The notes under the pieces are model-generated. The model searched no databases, was not told where the DNA came from, and saw only the letters and a program-made list of their open reading frames with translations. The translations under genes were made by a program, and so were the position numbers. Shown one piece after another: positions 17,642 to 27,248 of a stretch of DNA of 37,131 bases. Each line of letters opens with the position of its first letter. Positions within the stretch are counted from its first letter, which is position 1. Source of the stretch: Gallionella sp. UBA6045 (GTDB taxonomy: Bacteria > Pseudomonadota > Gammaproteobacteria > Burkholderiales > Gallionellaceae); NCBI GenBank assembly GCA_002429165.1, contig DIYV01000064.1, positions 8,955-46,085 of the forward strand, given 5' to 3'.

Positions 17642-17678
17642 CTAGGACTAGTTTAGTACTAGATGGTTCACGGTGCAA
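17642..17678 (-). promoter_or_regulatory. Candidate SUF promoter with CTAG-rich operator
   Basis: On the minus strand TTGCAC (17678-17673) and TAAACT (17655-17650) are 17 bases apart and could be -35 and -10 boxes; both are weak matches. The -10 lies inside ACTA-gtt-TAGT (17647-17657), with CTAG repeated at 17642, 17648 and 17659. This resembles the ACTA/TAGT core of IscR-type sites, and it sits 18-40 bases from the regulator start, as expected for autoregulation. It has not been tested by matrix scoring. Confidence 0.5.
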
Positions 17679-18114
17679 CATTTAATATTCTCAAGAAATA
17701 AACTTGTGGGCTTAGTGTCTATGGGTACGGAGATGCTTGAATCGATGCAACTCATTGCTTTTATTTAAATAAAAGTGCCGCAGGCTTTCCATTTTGCTCT
17801 GTTTTGTCAGGCATTCATAACTCAAGTCACCCAATCAAAGTCACCACGGTTTTGCATTGCATGTCTGTGTCTAGACCGTGCACAAGAGAATCGCAGTTGT
17901 GGCTTGACTGCCATGATTTTGAGGGTCCGCTTGTGCATGCATTTCGCAAATTGATACCTTCACGTTGCTCGACGCGGACCAGGTTCAATTCAAAATTCGA
18001 AAACTTTACATGTATAATTGACGCTATTATAAATTTTGTAATACGCTGTGCCCACGCTTAGGTTCATGCTGTTCCGGTACTGCACTAAAATAAACCATAT
18101 GACGAGGGAGAAAA
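17679..18114. other. Divergent intergenic region between SUF operon and the 90-residue orphan
   Basis: No convincing gene is seen. A reading frame at 17804-18061 lacks a ribosome binding site and family resemblance. The stretch 18005-18045 is A+T rich, with TATAAT at about 18014-18019 and TTGACG soon after, so the promoter of the rightward gene may lie here. An 8-base inverted repeat (TGCACAAG/CTTGTGCA) lies near 17879-17938. Confidence 0.4.
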
Positions 18115-18387
18115 ATGATGGTTAGTAGGGAAACTATCCTGCAAACGTTGAAATGCTTGCCGAACCAATATCCGCAGTTACTTCATGAGAAGTATCCTCA
18201 TATTATGGAAAAGATCATCGAACTCTGGAATTCACCTGATGGGGAAGATTATTTAAACGATCTATTGCAGCCTAATGGCCGTGGTGGCGGCAGACTTGAC
18301 CGACTTGGCTTTTCGGAGAAAGTTTGGTGGGAGATATATCGTTTGAATGAACTCTACAAAAAACCGCGTCCCAAATCGGCAAAGTGA
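18115..18387 (+). CDS. Hypothetical protein, 90 residues
   Basis: I do not recognise this protein. It begins MMVSRETILQTLKCLPNQYP, is probably mostly helical, has a glycine-rich turn (PNGRGGGRLDRLGF) and a basic C-terminus (KKPRPKSAK). No signal peptide or membrane segment is present. A strong ribosome binding site (GAGGGAG, four to five bases before ATG 18115) supports it as real; ATG 18118 is an alternative start. It stands alone, divergent from the SUF operon and convergent with merR. The charged helix and lack of cysteines tell nothing about function. Confidence 0.7.
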   Translation: MMVSRETILQTLKCLPNQYPQLLHEKYPHIMEKIIELWNSPDGEDYLNDLLQPNGRGGGRLDRLGFSEKVWWEIYRLNELYKKPRPKSAK

Positions 18388-18539
18388 CCTCAACGTGCAG
18401 GTAACTGCAATTGGTGAATATCTTACTCGAATTCATATGTTCGCGATTTTGGCTGCTGATGAGTCACTGAACAGGACTTCTAAAGAAATTCTGTTTGTTG
18501 GGCAATTGAATAAGACAAAAGTAAAAGCGAAAGTTTACT

Positions 18540-18905
18540 TTATGCGCCAAGCAGGGAAATGACCTCTTTGATTTCGCGACGAAGCGCATCGATATTCAGC
18601 ACTGCCGTCTTCGATATAGTGCGATTCTCGGCATGATTCCGATTGTCCAGCAGATTGCGCGCTCCGCTGATAGTGAAACCCTGCCCGTACAATAACTCGC
18701 GGATGTGCCGTATCAACATCACTTCATGGTGTTGATAGTAGCGACGATTGCCGCTGCGCTTGACCGGTTTAAGCTGAGTAAACTCCTGCTCCCAGTAGCG
18801 CAGCACATGCGCCTTGACCCCGCACAACTCGCTGACCTCACCGATGGTGAAGTAACGCTTTGCGGGAATCGGAGGAAGTTCGGAGTTAGGCTTGTGGTTT
18901 TCCAT
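18540..18905 (-). CDS. MerR-family transcriptional regulator
   Basis: The 121-residue protein has the MerR helix-turn-helix [27 protein letters not shown] and [26 protein letters not shown], then a short C-terminal helix for dimerisation. No metal-binding cysteine motif is present, so it is not a metal sensor of the classic type. This regulator follows ihfA in many betaproteobacteria; its target is not known to me. Its start lies 20 bases inside the ihfA gene, so the two are co-translated as the last genes of the thrS operon. Confidence 0.9.
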   Translation of the reverse strand: MENHKPNSELPPIPAKRYFTIGEVSELCGVKAHVLRYWEQEFTQLKPVKRSGNRRYYQHHEVMLIRHIRELLYGQGFTISGARNLLDNRNHAENRTISKTAVLNIDALRREIKEVISLLGA

Positions 18906-19197
18906 GATAGGACTTTTCCACCATGGTTTTCAATTTTTGGCTGGGATGAAAGGTCACGACACGGCGCGCGGTGATCGGGATTTCTTCGCCAGTCTTGGGA
19001 TTCCGTCCTGGACGCTGCGGTTTGTCGCGCAGTTGAAAATTCCCGAAACCGGATAGTTTGACGCTCTCACCCTGTTCCAGTTGCAAACGAATTTCCTCAA
19101 AAAATGCTTCCACCATATCTTTGGCTTCACGCTTGTTAAGGCCCACTTTTGCGAACAGTTGATCAGCCAGTTCGGCTTTGGTTAATGTAGTTGTCAT
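18886..19197 (-). CDS. ihfA: Integration host factor subunit alpha
   Basis: The 103-residue DNA-bending protein has the HU/IHF fold: [27 protein letters not shown], the beta-arm region [26 protein letters not shown] and FHPSQKLK. The [10 protein letters not shown] arm with its tip proline is the IHF mark. IhfA pairs with IhfB to bend DNA by about 160 degrees in transcription, recombination and replication. The order pheT-ihfA is conserved across proteobacteria. The ribosome binding site GGGAGAAAT is clear. Confidence 0.96.
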   Translation of the reverse strand: MTTTLTKAELADQLFAKVGLNKREAKDMVEAFFEEIRLQLEQGESVKLSGFGNFQLRDKPQRPGRNPKTGEEIPITARRVVTFHPSQKLKTMVEKSYHGKPQA

Positions 19198-19246
19198 ATT
19201 TCTCCCTTATTCCAATCCCCATTACGGGAACCGCTTCAAATACACA

Positions 19247-21691
19247 TTACATTCGCAACTGCGCACCGTGGGTTTGCAATGCTCCCACTAATTTCGCGAT
19301 GCTTGGTTCAATTTCAGACTCTGTGAGTGTTTTATGAGTATCTTGCAATAACACACGGAATGCAACGCTTTTTTTTCCTTGCTCCACGCCTTTTCCTCGA
19401 TACACATCGAACAGTGCAAACTCTGCCACATAGGGTGCGGATATACGCTGCATGGCATCCAGCAAGGTCTGCACCGTCACTCCCTCGTCGACCACTACCG
19501 CCAGATCACGGCGCACCGGCAGGAATTTGGGGATATCGCTTATCAGCGGAACCTGGGCCTGTGTCAACGCGCCGAGTTCGATTTCGAACCACACGCAGGT
19601 CATGGCGATGTCGTATTGCTGTTGCCAGTGCGGGTGCAATTCGCCTATCCATCCGACCATCTGCTCGCCACAAAAAATCCGCGCGGAGCGTCCCGGATGC
19701 AGCGCCGGGTGGGTTGCAGCAACAAAGCGCAACGTCCTGGGTGCGAACAATGCTTCGACATCCGCTTTCACATCAAAGAAATCCACCGGTCTGGCGGCCA
19801 CACCCCATTGTTCCGGTTGTGCTTCGCCATGGCACAACGCGGATAATCGCTGGGTCTGGACATAGTCATCATCTACCTTGGCAAAACAGGCGCCGACCTC
19901 GAACAGCCGCACGCGAGGCTGCTTGCGGTTCAGATTGAAGCGCAACGCGCCGACCAGTCCGCCGATCAAGCTGCTGCGCATCACCGCCAGGTTGCTGGCG
20001 ATCGGATTTTGCAACGCGACAGGATGCTCGTTTCCGCACAGCTCGCGCTCGACCTGCGCTTCCAGAAAGGAATAACTCACGATCTCCTGGTAATCGCGGG
20101 CCACCAGCAATTTCTGGATATGTGCCAATGGGCGCTGCAACTCGCTGTAGGGCAATATGGTCAAGGCGGCTTGCGGCGCCAGGGCGGGGATATTGTCATA
20201 GCCGTGCAGGCGTGCCAGTTCTTCGATCAGGTCGGCCTCGATGGACAGGTCAAAGCGGAAGCTCGGCGGTGTCACACGAAAATCGTCGTCTGATAAATGC
20301 CTCGCAGAGGCGGCGATTGCCCCCTCTCCTGCTTGCGGGAGAGGGTTGGGGAGAGGGCAGTTCGCCTTGAAGTCGAATTGCAGACGCTTGAACAGGGTTG
20401 CGATCTGCTGGTTATCCAGCGCTATGCCAAGCACGCGCACGACGCGCGACCGGCGCAGAGCTATCGGGGCACGCACCGGCAACTGGCCGAGCACCTCGCT
20501 GATCGCGCCGGCGCTGCCGCCGCATATTTCCAACAGCAATTGTGTGGCGCGTTCCAGGGCCTGACGGGTCGCGGCAAAATCCACCCCGCGCTCGAAGCGG
20601 AATGAAGAGTCGGTCGCCAGTCCGAAACGGCGTGCCCTGCCGGCGATCGCATCGGGATGAAAAAAGGCACTTTCCAAAAATACGTCCCGCGTGGCGGTTT
20701 CCACGCCGCTGCCCTGCCCGCCCATGATGCCGGCCAGCGCCAGCACGCGCGCATCATCGGCGATGACCAGCTCTTCTTCGTCCAATACCACGTTCTGTTC
20801 GTTGAGCAAGGTCAGCGCTTCGCCCTTGAGTGCCCTGCGTACCGTGATTCCGCCGGACAGTTTAGCCACATCGAAGGCATGCATCGGCTGCCCCATCTCC
20901 AGCATCACGTAGTTGGTGATGTCCACCACCGCGCTGATACCGCGCAAGCCGCTACGCTCCAGACGGCGCAGCATCCAGGTTGGCGTGGCTGCAGCCGCAT
21001 TCACGCCGCGCACCAGGCGCCCGCAATATAACGGACAGCCAAGTGCATCCGACACGTTGACCGGAAACTGCTCGGACAAGGTGACTGGCTGTGTCCGGAT
21101 ATCCAGCGGTTCGAGTTCGCTGCCCGTCAGTGCAGCGACTTCACGCGCGATGCCGACCATGCCGGAACAATCGCTGCGGTTGGGCGTCAGCTTCAGGGTA
21201 AACAGTTTGTCATCCAGCTCCAGATACTCGCGCAGCGTTTTGCCAACCGGCGCATCGGCGGGCAGCAACCACAGGCCGTCGCTTTCGACAACCAGGCCCA
21301 GCTCTTTTCCCGAGCACAGCATGCCGGACGATTCGACATTGCGCACCTTGGCCTGCTTGATGACGAAGCCTTTTTCATTGTCACCACTTGGGGGCAGTAC
21401 CGCGCCGATGCGCGCGCATGGCACTTTCACGCCGACCGCGACATTCGCCGCACCGCACACGATATTGAGCGGGAGTGCTTCGCCGACATTCACCTGGCAA
21501 ACATTCAGGCGGTCCGCATTGGGATGCTTGACCACTTCCAGCACCTCGGCCACCACCACATTATCGAATGCGGGCGCGACCGGCTCCAGGGCCTCGACTT
21601 CCAGGCCCGCCATGGTCAGCACATGCCCCAGTGCTTCGCTGGACAGGTCAGGATCGACCCAGGTTCTTAACCAATTTTCGGAAAATTTCAT
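19247..21691 (-). CDS. pheT: Phenylalanyl-tRNA synthetase beta subunit, with REP-derived insertion
   Basis: The 814-residue protein starts MKFSENWLRTWV and has the tRNA-binding (EMAP-like) domain at about 40-150, the B3/B4 editing domain (about 200-400), B5, the catalytic-like core and the C-terminal anticodon-binding domain (about 720-814). Together with PheS it forms the (alpha-beta)2 synthetase. I chose ATG 21691, ten bases after pheS; the longer open frame upstream runs into pheS. Near residues 447-470 it contains PLPNPLPQAGEG and following residues that have no counterpart in the family: an in-frame repeat insertion in B5. Confidence 0.95.
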   Translation of the reverse strand: MKFSENWLRTWVDPDLSSEALGHVLTMAGLEVEALEPVAPAFDNVVVAEVLEVVKHPNADRLNVCQVNVGEALPLNIVCGAANVAVGVKVPCARIGAVLPPSGDNEKGFVIKQAKVRNVESSGMLCSGKELGLVVESDGLWLLPADAPVGKTLREYLELDDKLFTLKLTPNRSDCSGMVGIAREVAALTGSELEPLDIRTQPVTLSEQFPVNVSDALGCPLYCGRLVRGVNAAAATPTWMLRRLERSGLRGISAVVDITNYVMLEMGQPMHAFDVAKLSGGITVRRALKGEALTLLNEQNVVLDEEELVIADDARVLALAGIMGGQGSGVETATRDVFLESAFFHPDAIAGRARRFGLATDSSFRFERGVDFAATRQALERATQLLLEICGGSAGAISEVLGQLPVRAPIALRRSRVVRVLGIALDNQQIATLFKRLQFDFKANCPLPNPLPQAGEGAIAASARHLSDDDFRVTPPSFRFDLSIEADLIEELARLHGYDNIPALAPQAALTILPYSELQRPLAHIQKLLVARDYQEIVSYSFLEAQVERELCGNEHPVALQNPIASNLAVMRSSLIGGLVGALRFNLNRKQPRVRLFEVGACFAKVDDDYVQTQRLSALCHGEAQPEQWGVAARPVDFFDVKADVEALFAPRTLRFVAATHPALHPGRSARIFCGEQMVGWIGELHPHWQQQYDIAMTCVWFEIELGALTQAQVPLISDIPKFLPVRRDLAVVVDEGVTVQTLLDAMQRISAPYVAEFALFDVYRGKGVEQGKKSVAFRVLLQDTHKTLTESEIEPSIAKLVGALQTHGAQLRM
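20322..20345. repeat. REP-like palindrome inside pheT
   Basis: CCCTCTCC and GGAGAGGG form an 8-base perfect stem around an 8-base loop (TGCTTGCG). It is followed by a partial repeat of the arm (GGGGAGAGGGC, 20349-20359). The minus-strand translation PLPNPLPQAGEG is a well-known signature of this repeat family in many proteobacterial genomes. It lies in frame in pheT and adds about 25 residues. Confidence 0.85.
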
Positions 21692-21701
21692 GGTTATATG
21701 T

Positions 21702-22706
<1,005 letters not shown>

Positions 22707-22736
22707 TCACCAATAACACAAAGGGACTCCAGAAAC

Positions 22737-22762
22737 AAAAAAGGAGGCTTACCGCCTCCTTT
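22737..22762 (-). terminator. Rho-independent terminator between rplT and pheS
   Basis: On the minus strand AAAGGAGGC and GCCTCCTTT form a 9-base perfect stem with a five-base loop (GGTAA), running into TTTTTT. It starts 18 bases after the rplT stop. E. coli has the pheM leader and attenuator at the same place, but here no Phe-rich leader fits between rplT and the hairpin. Confidence 0.9.
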
Positions 22763-22780
22763 ATGTTTCAAAGGTCTGTA

Positions 22781-23140
22781 TTAGACGCCGAGGCTGGCTT
22801 TGGCTTGCACCACAAATTGTGCAAACGCTGCCTTGTCGAACACAGCGATGTCTGACAAAACCTTGCGGTCGACCTGGATCGATGCTTTCTTCAGCCCGTT
22901 CATGAATACGCTGTAAGTCAAGCCTTGCTCACGCGCTGCCGCATTGATACGCGCGATCCACAAGGTGCGGAACTGGCGCTTCTTCTGGCGACGGTCGCGA
23001 TAGGCATATTGACCGGCCTTCATCACCGCCTGTTTGGCAATACGGTAGACGTTTTTGCGACGTCCGCGATAACCCTTGGCCAGGTCCAGAATCTTCTTGT
23101 GACTTGCGCGTGCTACTACTCCACGTTTTACTCTTGGCAT
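22781..23140 (-). CDS. rplT: 50S ribosomal protein L20
   Basis: The 119-residue basic protein starts [33 protein letters not shown], the L20 signature, and ends QAKASLGV. L20 binds 23S rRNA early in assembly and in E. coli and Bacillus represses its own operon by binding the rpmI leader. It follows rpmI by ten bases and precedes a terminator. Full length (family 117-120). Confidence 0.98.
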   Translation of the reverse strand: MPRVKRGVVARASHKKILDLAKGYRGRRKNVYRIAKQAVMKAGQYAYRDRRQKKRQFRTLWIARINAAAREQGLTYSVFMNGLKKASIQVDRKVLSDIAVFDKAAFAQFVVQAKASLGV

Positions 23141-23150
23141 GGTCTACTCC

Positions 23151-23348
23151 TTATGCGTAAGGCATCATGGCGCGAACCGATGCTTTGTTGGTTGCGTGGA
23201 CTTCAGTGGTACCGCGCAATTGACGTTTGCACTTGGTGGTCTTCTTGGTCAGGATGTGACGTTTGAAAGCACTTGCGCGCTTGATGCTGCCGCCAGCGCG
23301 AACGACGAAGCGCTTTTTTGCTCCGCTTTTGGTTTTCATCTTAGGCAT
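23151..23348 (-). CDS. rpmI: 50S ribosomal protein L35
   Basis: The 65-residue protein starts [20 protein letters not shown] and ends VRAMMPYA, a full-length L35. The upstream AAAGGAAG gives a good ribosome binding site for ATG 23348. The 149-base gap to infC, larger than other gaps in the operon, is where L20-dependent control would act by analogy with E. coli. Confidence 0.98.
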   Translation of the reverse strand: MPKMKTKSGAKKRFVVRAGGSIKRASAFKRHILTKKTTKCKRQLRGTTEVHATNKASVRAMMPYA

Positions 23349-23497
23349 GATTCTTCCTTTAAGTTGTGGCGGCAGGTGTTTTCCCATGGAAAAGCTTGAT
23401 ACCCATACACCACTTTTTATTGGGACTTTTTGCTACATCAACCCGACCGTCCCTTTGCTGTCGAATCAACAATTATTCAATCTTCCCGGATTTGTTT
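23349..23497 (-). promoter_or_regulatory. infC-rpmI intergenic leader
   Basis: This gap has no gene. By analogy with E. coli it could hold the L20 translational operator for rpmI-rplT, and a promoter. I cannot fold it into the pseudoknot by eye, so the assignment is only by position. Confidence 0.3.
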
Positions 23498-24034
23498 TTA
23501 GCCCGGTTTTTTGCCCGGCTTTGGAGACAATACCATCACCATCTGCCGGCCTTCCATCTTGGGAAACTGTTCGACTACACCGTAGTCCACCAAGTCAGCT
23601 CTTACGCGCTCAATCAAGCGCATGCCGATTTCCTGATGCGCCATTTCACGACCACGAAAACGCAACGTAACTTTGGTTTTGTCGCCCTCGCCCAAAAACT
23701 TGATCAAGTTGCGCAGTTTGATATTGTAATCCCCTTCGTCGGTATTCGGACGAAATTTGATTTCCTTTATCTGGACCTGCTTCTGCTTGAGCTTGGCTTC
23801 ATGCAGCTTCTTGCTTTCGGCATATTTGAATTTGCCGATGTCCATGATGCGACACACGGGTGGATCCGCTAACGGCGAAATCTCCACCAAATCCAATTCT
23901 GCTTCATCCGCCATACGCAATGCTTCTGCGATGGCCACAATCCCGAGGGGCTCTTTTTCGACACCAATGAGTCGCACCTGCGGTGCTGTGATCATCTCAT
24001 TCATGCGCTGCGATTTATCTTGTGCTATTGCAAT
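23498..24034 (-). CDS. infC: Translation initiation factor IF-3, rare start codon
   Basis: The 178-residue protein has the IF-3 N-domain ([19 protein letters not shown]), linker and C-domain ([26 protein letters not shown]). The conserved [10 protein letters not shown] text lies upstream of the first ATG (24004), so initiation is earlier. Only ATT at 24034 and ATA at 24028 are available, in frame, after GTGGAG. IF-3 genes classically use such rare starts, which let IF-3 discriminate against them and limit its own synthesis. ATA has the better spacing (eight bases), ATT the better precedent. Confidence 0.93.
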   Translation of the reverse strand: MAIAQDKSQRMNEMITAPQVRLIGVEKEPLGIVAIAEALRMADEAELDLVEISPLADPPVCRIMDIGKFKYAESKKLHEAKLKQKQVQIKEIKFRPNTDEGDYNIKLRNLIKFLGEGDKTKVTLRFRGREMAHQEIGMRLIERVRADLVDYGVVEQFPKMEGRQMVMVLSPKPGKKPG

Positions 24035-24063
24035 ATCTCCACTTAAACAATACTTAAGCCGTG

Positions 24064-25968
24064 TTACCCGGTTTTGATTTCGGTTTTCAAACGTTGAAGC
24101 AGCGCTTCAAACGTCATCTGCCCGAGATCCTCACCACTGCGGGTACGCACGGCCACCAAATTTCCTGCCACTTCCTTGTCGCCTATAATCAGCTGATAAG
24201 GTAATTTCTGCAAGCTATGTTCGCGTATTTTATAGGTAATCTTCTCATTACGCAAATCCAGTTGTATACGCAGTCCGGCGGACCGCAATTTATGCGCAAC
24301 CTGGGTCACATATTCTTCCTGCGCCTGCGAAATATTCATCAGCACAAGCTGGACCGGCGACAGCCACAATGGAAAAGCACCGGCATGGTGCTCGATCAGT
24401 ATGCCGATGAAGCGTTCCATCGAACCCAGAATGGCACGATGCAGCATCACCGGGGGTTTGCGGCTGTTGTCTTCATCCACGAATTCGGCACCCAGGCGTA
24501 CCGGCAAATTGAAATCCAGCTGTATTGTGCCGCACTGCCACAAGCGTCCCAGACTGTCTTTCAACGTAAATTCGACCTTGGGGCCGTAGAACGCGCCCTC
24601 GCCCGGCTGGACATCATAAGCAAGGCCATTTTGCTTCAGGGCTGAAGCCAGACCGGCTTCAGCCTTGTCCCAGGTCTCATCAGAGCCTACCCGTTTTTCC
24701 GGACGAGTGGACAGCTTGACCAGCACTTCATTGAAGCCGAAATCGCGATACACCTCGTTCAGCATCACGATGAATTTCGACACCTCGGGCTGCACCTGCT
24801 CTTCGGTACAGAATATATGCGCGTCATCCTGGGTGAAGCCGCGCACCCGCATCAAGCCGTGCAACGAACCTGATGTCTCGTTGCGGTGGCAGGAGCCGAA
24901 CTCCGCCAGCCGCAGCGGCAGGTCGCGATAACTGTGCAGGCCGTGATTGAATATCTGCACATGTCCGGGACAGTTCATCGGCTTCACCGCGTAATCGCGA
25001 TTTTCCGAAGCCGTGGTAAACATGTTGTCGTGATAGTTTTCCCAATGCCCGGACTTCTCCCACAGGGTCCGGTCCATGATGGTCGGGGTACGCACTTCCT
25101 GGTAGTCGTGCTCGATGAACTTGCGCCGCATGTACTGCTCGACTTCCTGCCACAGCGTCCAGCCCTTGGGATGCCAGAACACCATGCCGGGCGACGAATC
25201 CTGCATGTGGAACAATTCCAGTTGCTTGCCCAACTTGCGGTGGTCGCGCCTTTCTGCTTCCTCGATCTGATGCAAATAGGCGTCGAGCTCTTCCTTCTTC
25301 GCCCAGGCCGTGCCGTAGATGCGCTGCAGCATTTCGTTCTTGGAATCGCCGCGCCAGTATGCACCGGCCAACTTCATCAGTTTGAACGCTTTCAGCTTGC
25401 CGGTCGACGGCACGTGCGGGCCGCGGCACAGATCGGTGAAATCACCCTCGGTATACAGCGACACATCCTGGTCGGCAGGAATGGACGAAATGATCTCGGC
25501 CTTGTAATGCTCGTTGATGCTTTTGAAATAAGCGACCGCCTCATCGCGCTGCAATACCTTGCGCGTCACCGGAATATCGCGCTTGGCCAATTCGCCCATG
25601 CGTTTTTCCAATGCGGCCAGGTCTTCCGGCGTGAACGGGCGATGATAGGAGAAATCGTAAAAGAAGCCGTTCTCGATCACCGGGCCGATGGTCACTTGCG
25701 CATCGGGAAACAGCTCCTTGACCGCATAAGCCAGCAAATGCGCGGTAGAGTGGCGAATGATCTCCAGGCCATCCGCATCCTTGTCGGTGACGATTGCCAG
25801 CGCGGCATCCTGCGCGATCAGATAGGAAGTATCCACCAGCTGGCCGTCCACTTTCCCGGCCAGCGCGGCACGCGCCAAACCGGATCCGATACTGAGCGCA
25901 ACATCGGCGACTGTCACTGGTTGCGCGAAGCTGCGCTGGGAACCATCCGGCAAAGTAATAACTGGCAT
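24064..25968 (-). CDS. thrS: Threonyl-tRNA synthetase
   Basis: The 634-residue class II synthetase has an N-terminal TGS domain ([24 protein letters not shown], 1-62), the editing domain with [11 protein letters not shown] (HxxxH zinc/editing motif), the catalytic core ([26 protein letters not shown] is motif 2 area) and the C-terminal anticodon domain. Length is standard. It is the first gene of the thrS-infC-rpmI-rplT-pheS-pheT-ihfA-merR array. The ribosome binding site AGAAAAG lies inside a tandem repeat. Confidence 0.98.
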   Translation of the reverse strand: MPVITLPDGSQRSFAQPVTVADVALSIGSGLARAALAGKVDGQLVDTSYLIAQDAALAIVTDKDADGLEIIRHSTAHLLAYAVKELFPDAQVTIGPVIENGFFYDFSYHRPFTPEDLAALEKRMGELAKRDIPVTRKVLQRDEAVAYFKSINEHYKAEIISSIPADQDVSLYTEGDFTDLCRGPHVPSTGKLKAFKLMKLAGAYWRGDSKNEMLQRIYGTAWAKKEELDAYLHQIEEAERRDHRKLGKQLELFHMQDSSPGMVFWHPKGWTLWQEVEQYMRRKFIEHDYQEVRTPTIMDRTLWEKSGHWENYHDNMFTTASENRDYAVKPMNCPGHVQIFNHGLHSYRDLPLRLAEFGSCHRNETSGSLHGLMRVRGFTQDDAHIFCTEEQVQPEVSKFIVMLNEVYRDFGFNEVLVKLSTRPEKRVGSDETWDKAEAGLASALKQNGLAYDVQPGEGAFYGPKVEFTLKDSLGRLWQCGTIQLDFNLPVRLGAEFVDEDNSRKPPVMLHRAILGSMERFIGILIEHHAGAFPLWLSPVQLVLMNISQAQEEYVTQVAHKLRSAGLRIQLDLRNEKITYKIREHSLQKLPYQLIIGDKEVAGNLVAVRTRSGEDLGQMTFEALLQRLKTEIKTG

Positions 25969-26007
25969 ATTTTCTTTTCTAAAATACTATTTTCTTTTCT
26001 AAAATAC
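25968..26007. repeat. 20-base tandem duplication at the thrS ribosome binding site
   Basis: The 20-base unit starting TATTTTCTTT and ending AAAATAC occurs twice in direct tandem (25968-25987 and 25988-26007), with no mismatch. It carries the Shine-Dalgarno-like AGAAAAG twice on the minus strand; the copy next to the ATG is used. This may be a slippage duplication. Confidence 0.9.
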
Positions 26008-26010
26008 AAA

Positions 26011-26027
26011 GTGCGGCGATGCCGCAC
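26011..26027 (-). promoter_or_regulatory. Leader hairpin upstream of thrS
   Basis: GTGCGGC and GCCGCAC form a perfect 7-base stem with a 3-base loop (ATC on the minus strand), followed by TTTGTATTTT. It lies in the roughly 140-base leader between promoter and thrS. It could be an attenuator/terminator or an operator for ThrRS autoregulation. The short T tract with a G makes termination uncertain. Confidence 0.5.
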
Positions 26028-26116
26028 TGGAAATACTGCAAGACACAATCGGAATCCAACCAACGTCGGCCAAGGCGCGATCCCACCGTAACCAATAATA
26101 CCGTTGAAGACCGGGC

Positions 26117-26144
26117 ATTATAGTGTTACTGAAGGAATTTACAA
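26117..26144 (-). promoter_or_regulatory. Sigma-70-type promoter of the thrS operon
   Basis: On the minus strand TTGTAA (26144-26139) and a perfect TATAAT (26122-26117) are separated by 16 bases. It sits about 150 bases before the thrS start, leaving a leader with a hairpin and repeats. No better promoter is seen in the region. Confidence 0.7.
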
Positions 26145-26209
26145 TTCATTGCATGCACTCAACATACGATGGCCGAGCAGTGCCAGGATTTAGGTCGGCC
26201 CAATGAAAA

Positions 26210-26242
26210 TATAATGGATTCGGCTTTAGTCTTATAATGGAT
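26210..26242 (+). promoter_or_regulatory. Duplicated TATAATGGAT upstream of gspG
   Basis: TATAATGGAT occurs twice, at 26210-26219 and 26233-26242, on the strand of the gsp operon. Each could be a -10 box; neither has a good -35 partner. The gspG start is 33 bases beyond the second. Divergent from the thrS promoter. Confidence 0.45.
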
Positions 26243-26274
26243 ACTTATTCGTTACTCTTAAATACCAAATTTCT

Positions 26275-26736
26275 ATGCAAAATTCCAATTCCATTTCCGG
26301 TCGAAAACTGACTGGCATTGCTGCACGGGGCTTTACCCTGATCGAAATCATGGTGGTGGTCGTCATCATGGGCATTATGGCCGCGTTGATCGTTCCCAAG
26401 TTGATGGGGCGCACCGACGATGCGCGCATCATCGCAGCCAAGCAGGACATCGCCACTGTGATGCAGGCGCTCAAACTGTACAAGCTGGATAATCAGCGCT
26501 ACCCGACTACCGAGCAGGGTTTGCAGGCACTGGTTACCAAACCGACCACAGGCCCCGCCGCCGATGGCTGGAAAACCGGCGGTTATATCGACAAGCTGCC
26601 GAAAGATCCCTGGGGAAATCCCTACCTGTATCTGTCCCCGGGCATCCATGGTGAAATCGACGTGTTCTCTTTGGGCGCGGATGGCCAGCCGGGAGGTACC
26701 GGCAACGATGCCGATATCGGCTCGTGGGAATTGTAA
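26275..26736 (+). CDS. gspG: Type II secretion major pseudopilin GspG
   Basis: The 153-residue prepilin-like protein has a short basic leader, cleavage site G19/F20 (ARG-FTLIEI) with Glu at +5, a hydrophobic helix, and the GspG C-terminal part [16 protein letters not shown] ... [23 protein letters not shown] with its calcium-binding loop. It polymerises to the pseudopilus that pushes substrates through the outer-membrane secretin. First gene of gspGHIJK. No clear ribosome binding site is visible. Confidence 0.97.
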   Translation: MQNSNSISGRKLTGIAARGFTLIEIMVVVVIMGIMAALIVPKLMGRTDDARIIAAKQDIATVMQALKLYKLDNQRYPTTEQGLQALVTKPTTGPAADGWKTGGYIDKLPKDPWGNPYLYLSPGIHGEIDVFSLGADGQPGGTGNDADIGSWEL

Positions 26737-27248
26737 TCACGTTTGCTTCACTTGGGTCTGATCGCGCCCATCGGAACGCGAAATCCCGGCGTCTGTCACG
26801 CGGGTTCACACTGCTTGAGTTGCTGGTGGTCATGGTGATTGTCGGTATCACACTCGGTGCGGTGTCATTCAATGCGATGCCGAGCGATCGCAAGGTGTTG
26901 CAAAACGATGCGCAACGGATCGCGCTGCTGCTGCAACTGGCCCGCGATGAGGCGATTGTGCGCAACCACCCGATTGCATTCGAAGCGGACGCTGATCGTT
27001 ACCGATTCCTGTTATTCCAGGACAACAAATGGCAGGCGCTCAAGCAGGATGATTTGTTGCGCGAGCGTGAATTCAAACACTCACCGGTCATATTCACGAT
27101 CAGCCCGCCTTCGGCGGAACAAACCAATCCTTTGCGCATCATCTTCGGCCGCGAACCGGTCGGCATACCTTTTGTGCTGACGCTTGCAGTGGGGGATGCG
27201 CGAGTGGCAATCCGTGCCGACGGTATCGGACATTTCGTCGTGGAATAA
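26724..27248 (+). CDS. gspH: Type II secretion minor pseudopilin GspH
   Basis: The 174-residue protein has a leader ending at G27 ([11 protein letters not shown]), Glu at +5, a hydrophobic helix and a GspH-type body ([30 protein letters not shown]). The only reasonable start is GTG 26724, 13 bases inside gspG, which makes the leader rather long. GspH is part of the pseudopilus with GspG. The stop is followed at once by a repeat element that separates it from gspI. Confidence 0.88.
   Translation: MGIVITFASLGSDRAHRNAKSRRLSRGFTLLELLVVMVIVGITLGAVSFNAMPSDRKVLQNDAQRIALLLQLARDEAIVRNHPIAFEADADRYRFLLFQDNKWQALKQDDLLREREFKHSPVIFTISPPSAEQTNPLRIIFGREPVGIPFVLTLAVGDARVAIRADGIGHFVVE

Noticed and set aside
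17804..18061. 85-codon frame upstream of the orphan gene
   Set aside because: No ribosome binding site, odd composition, overlaps the likely promoter region.
25968..26007. Repeat pair considered as start of a CRISPR array
   Set aside because: The two units are directly joined with no spacer and there are only two; no cas gene is present.
24886..26091. Open frame of 401 codons on the plus strand opposite thrS
   Set aside because: Antisense shadow of thrS that also runs through the thrS leader; no ribosome binding site and no family resemblance.
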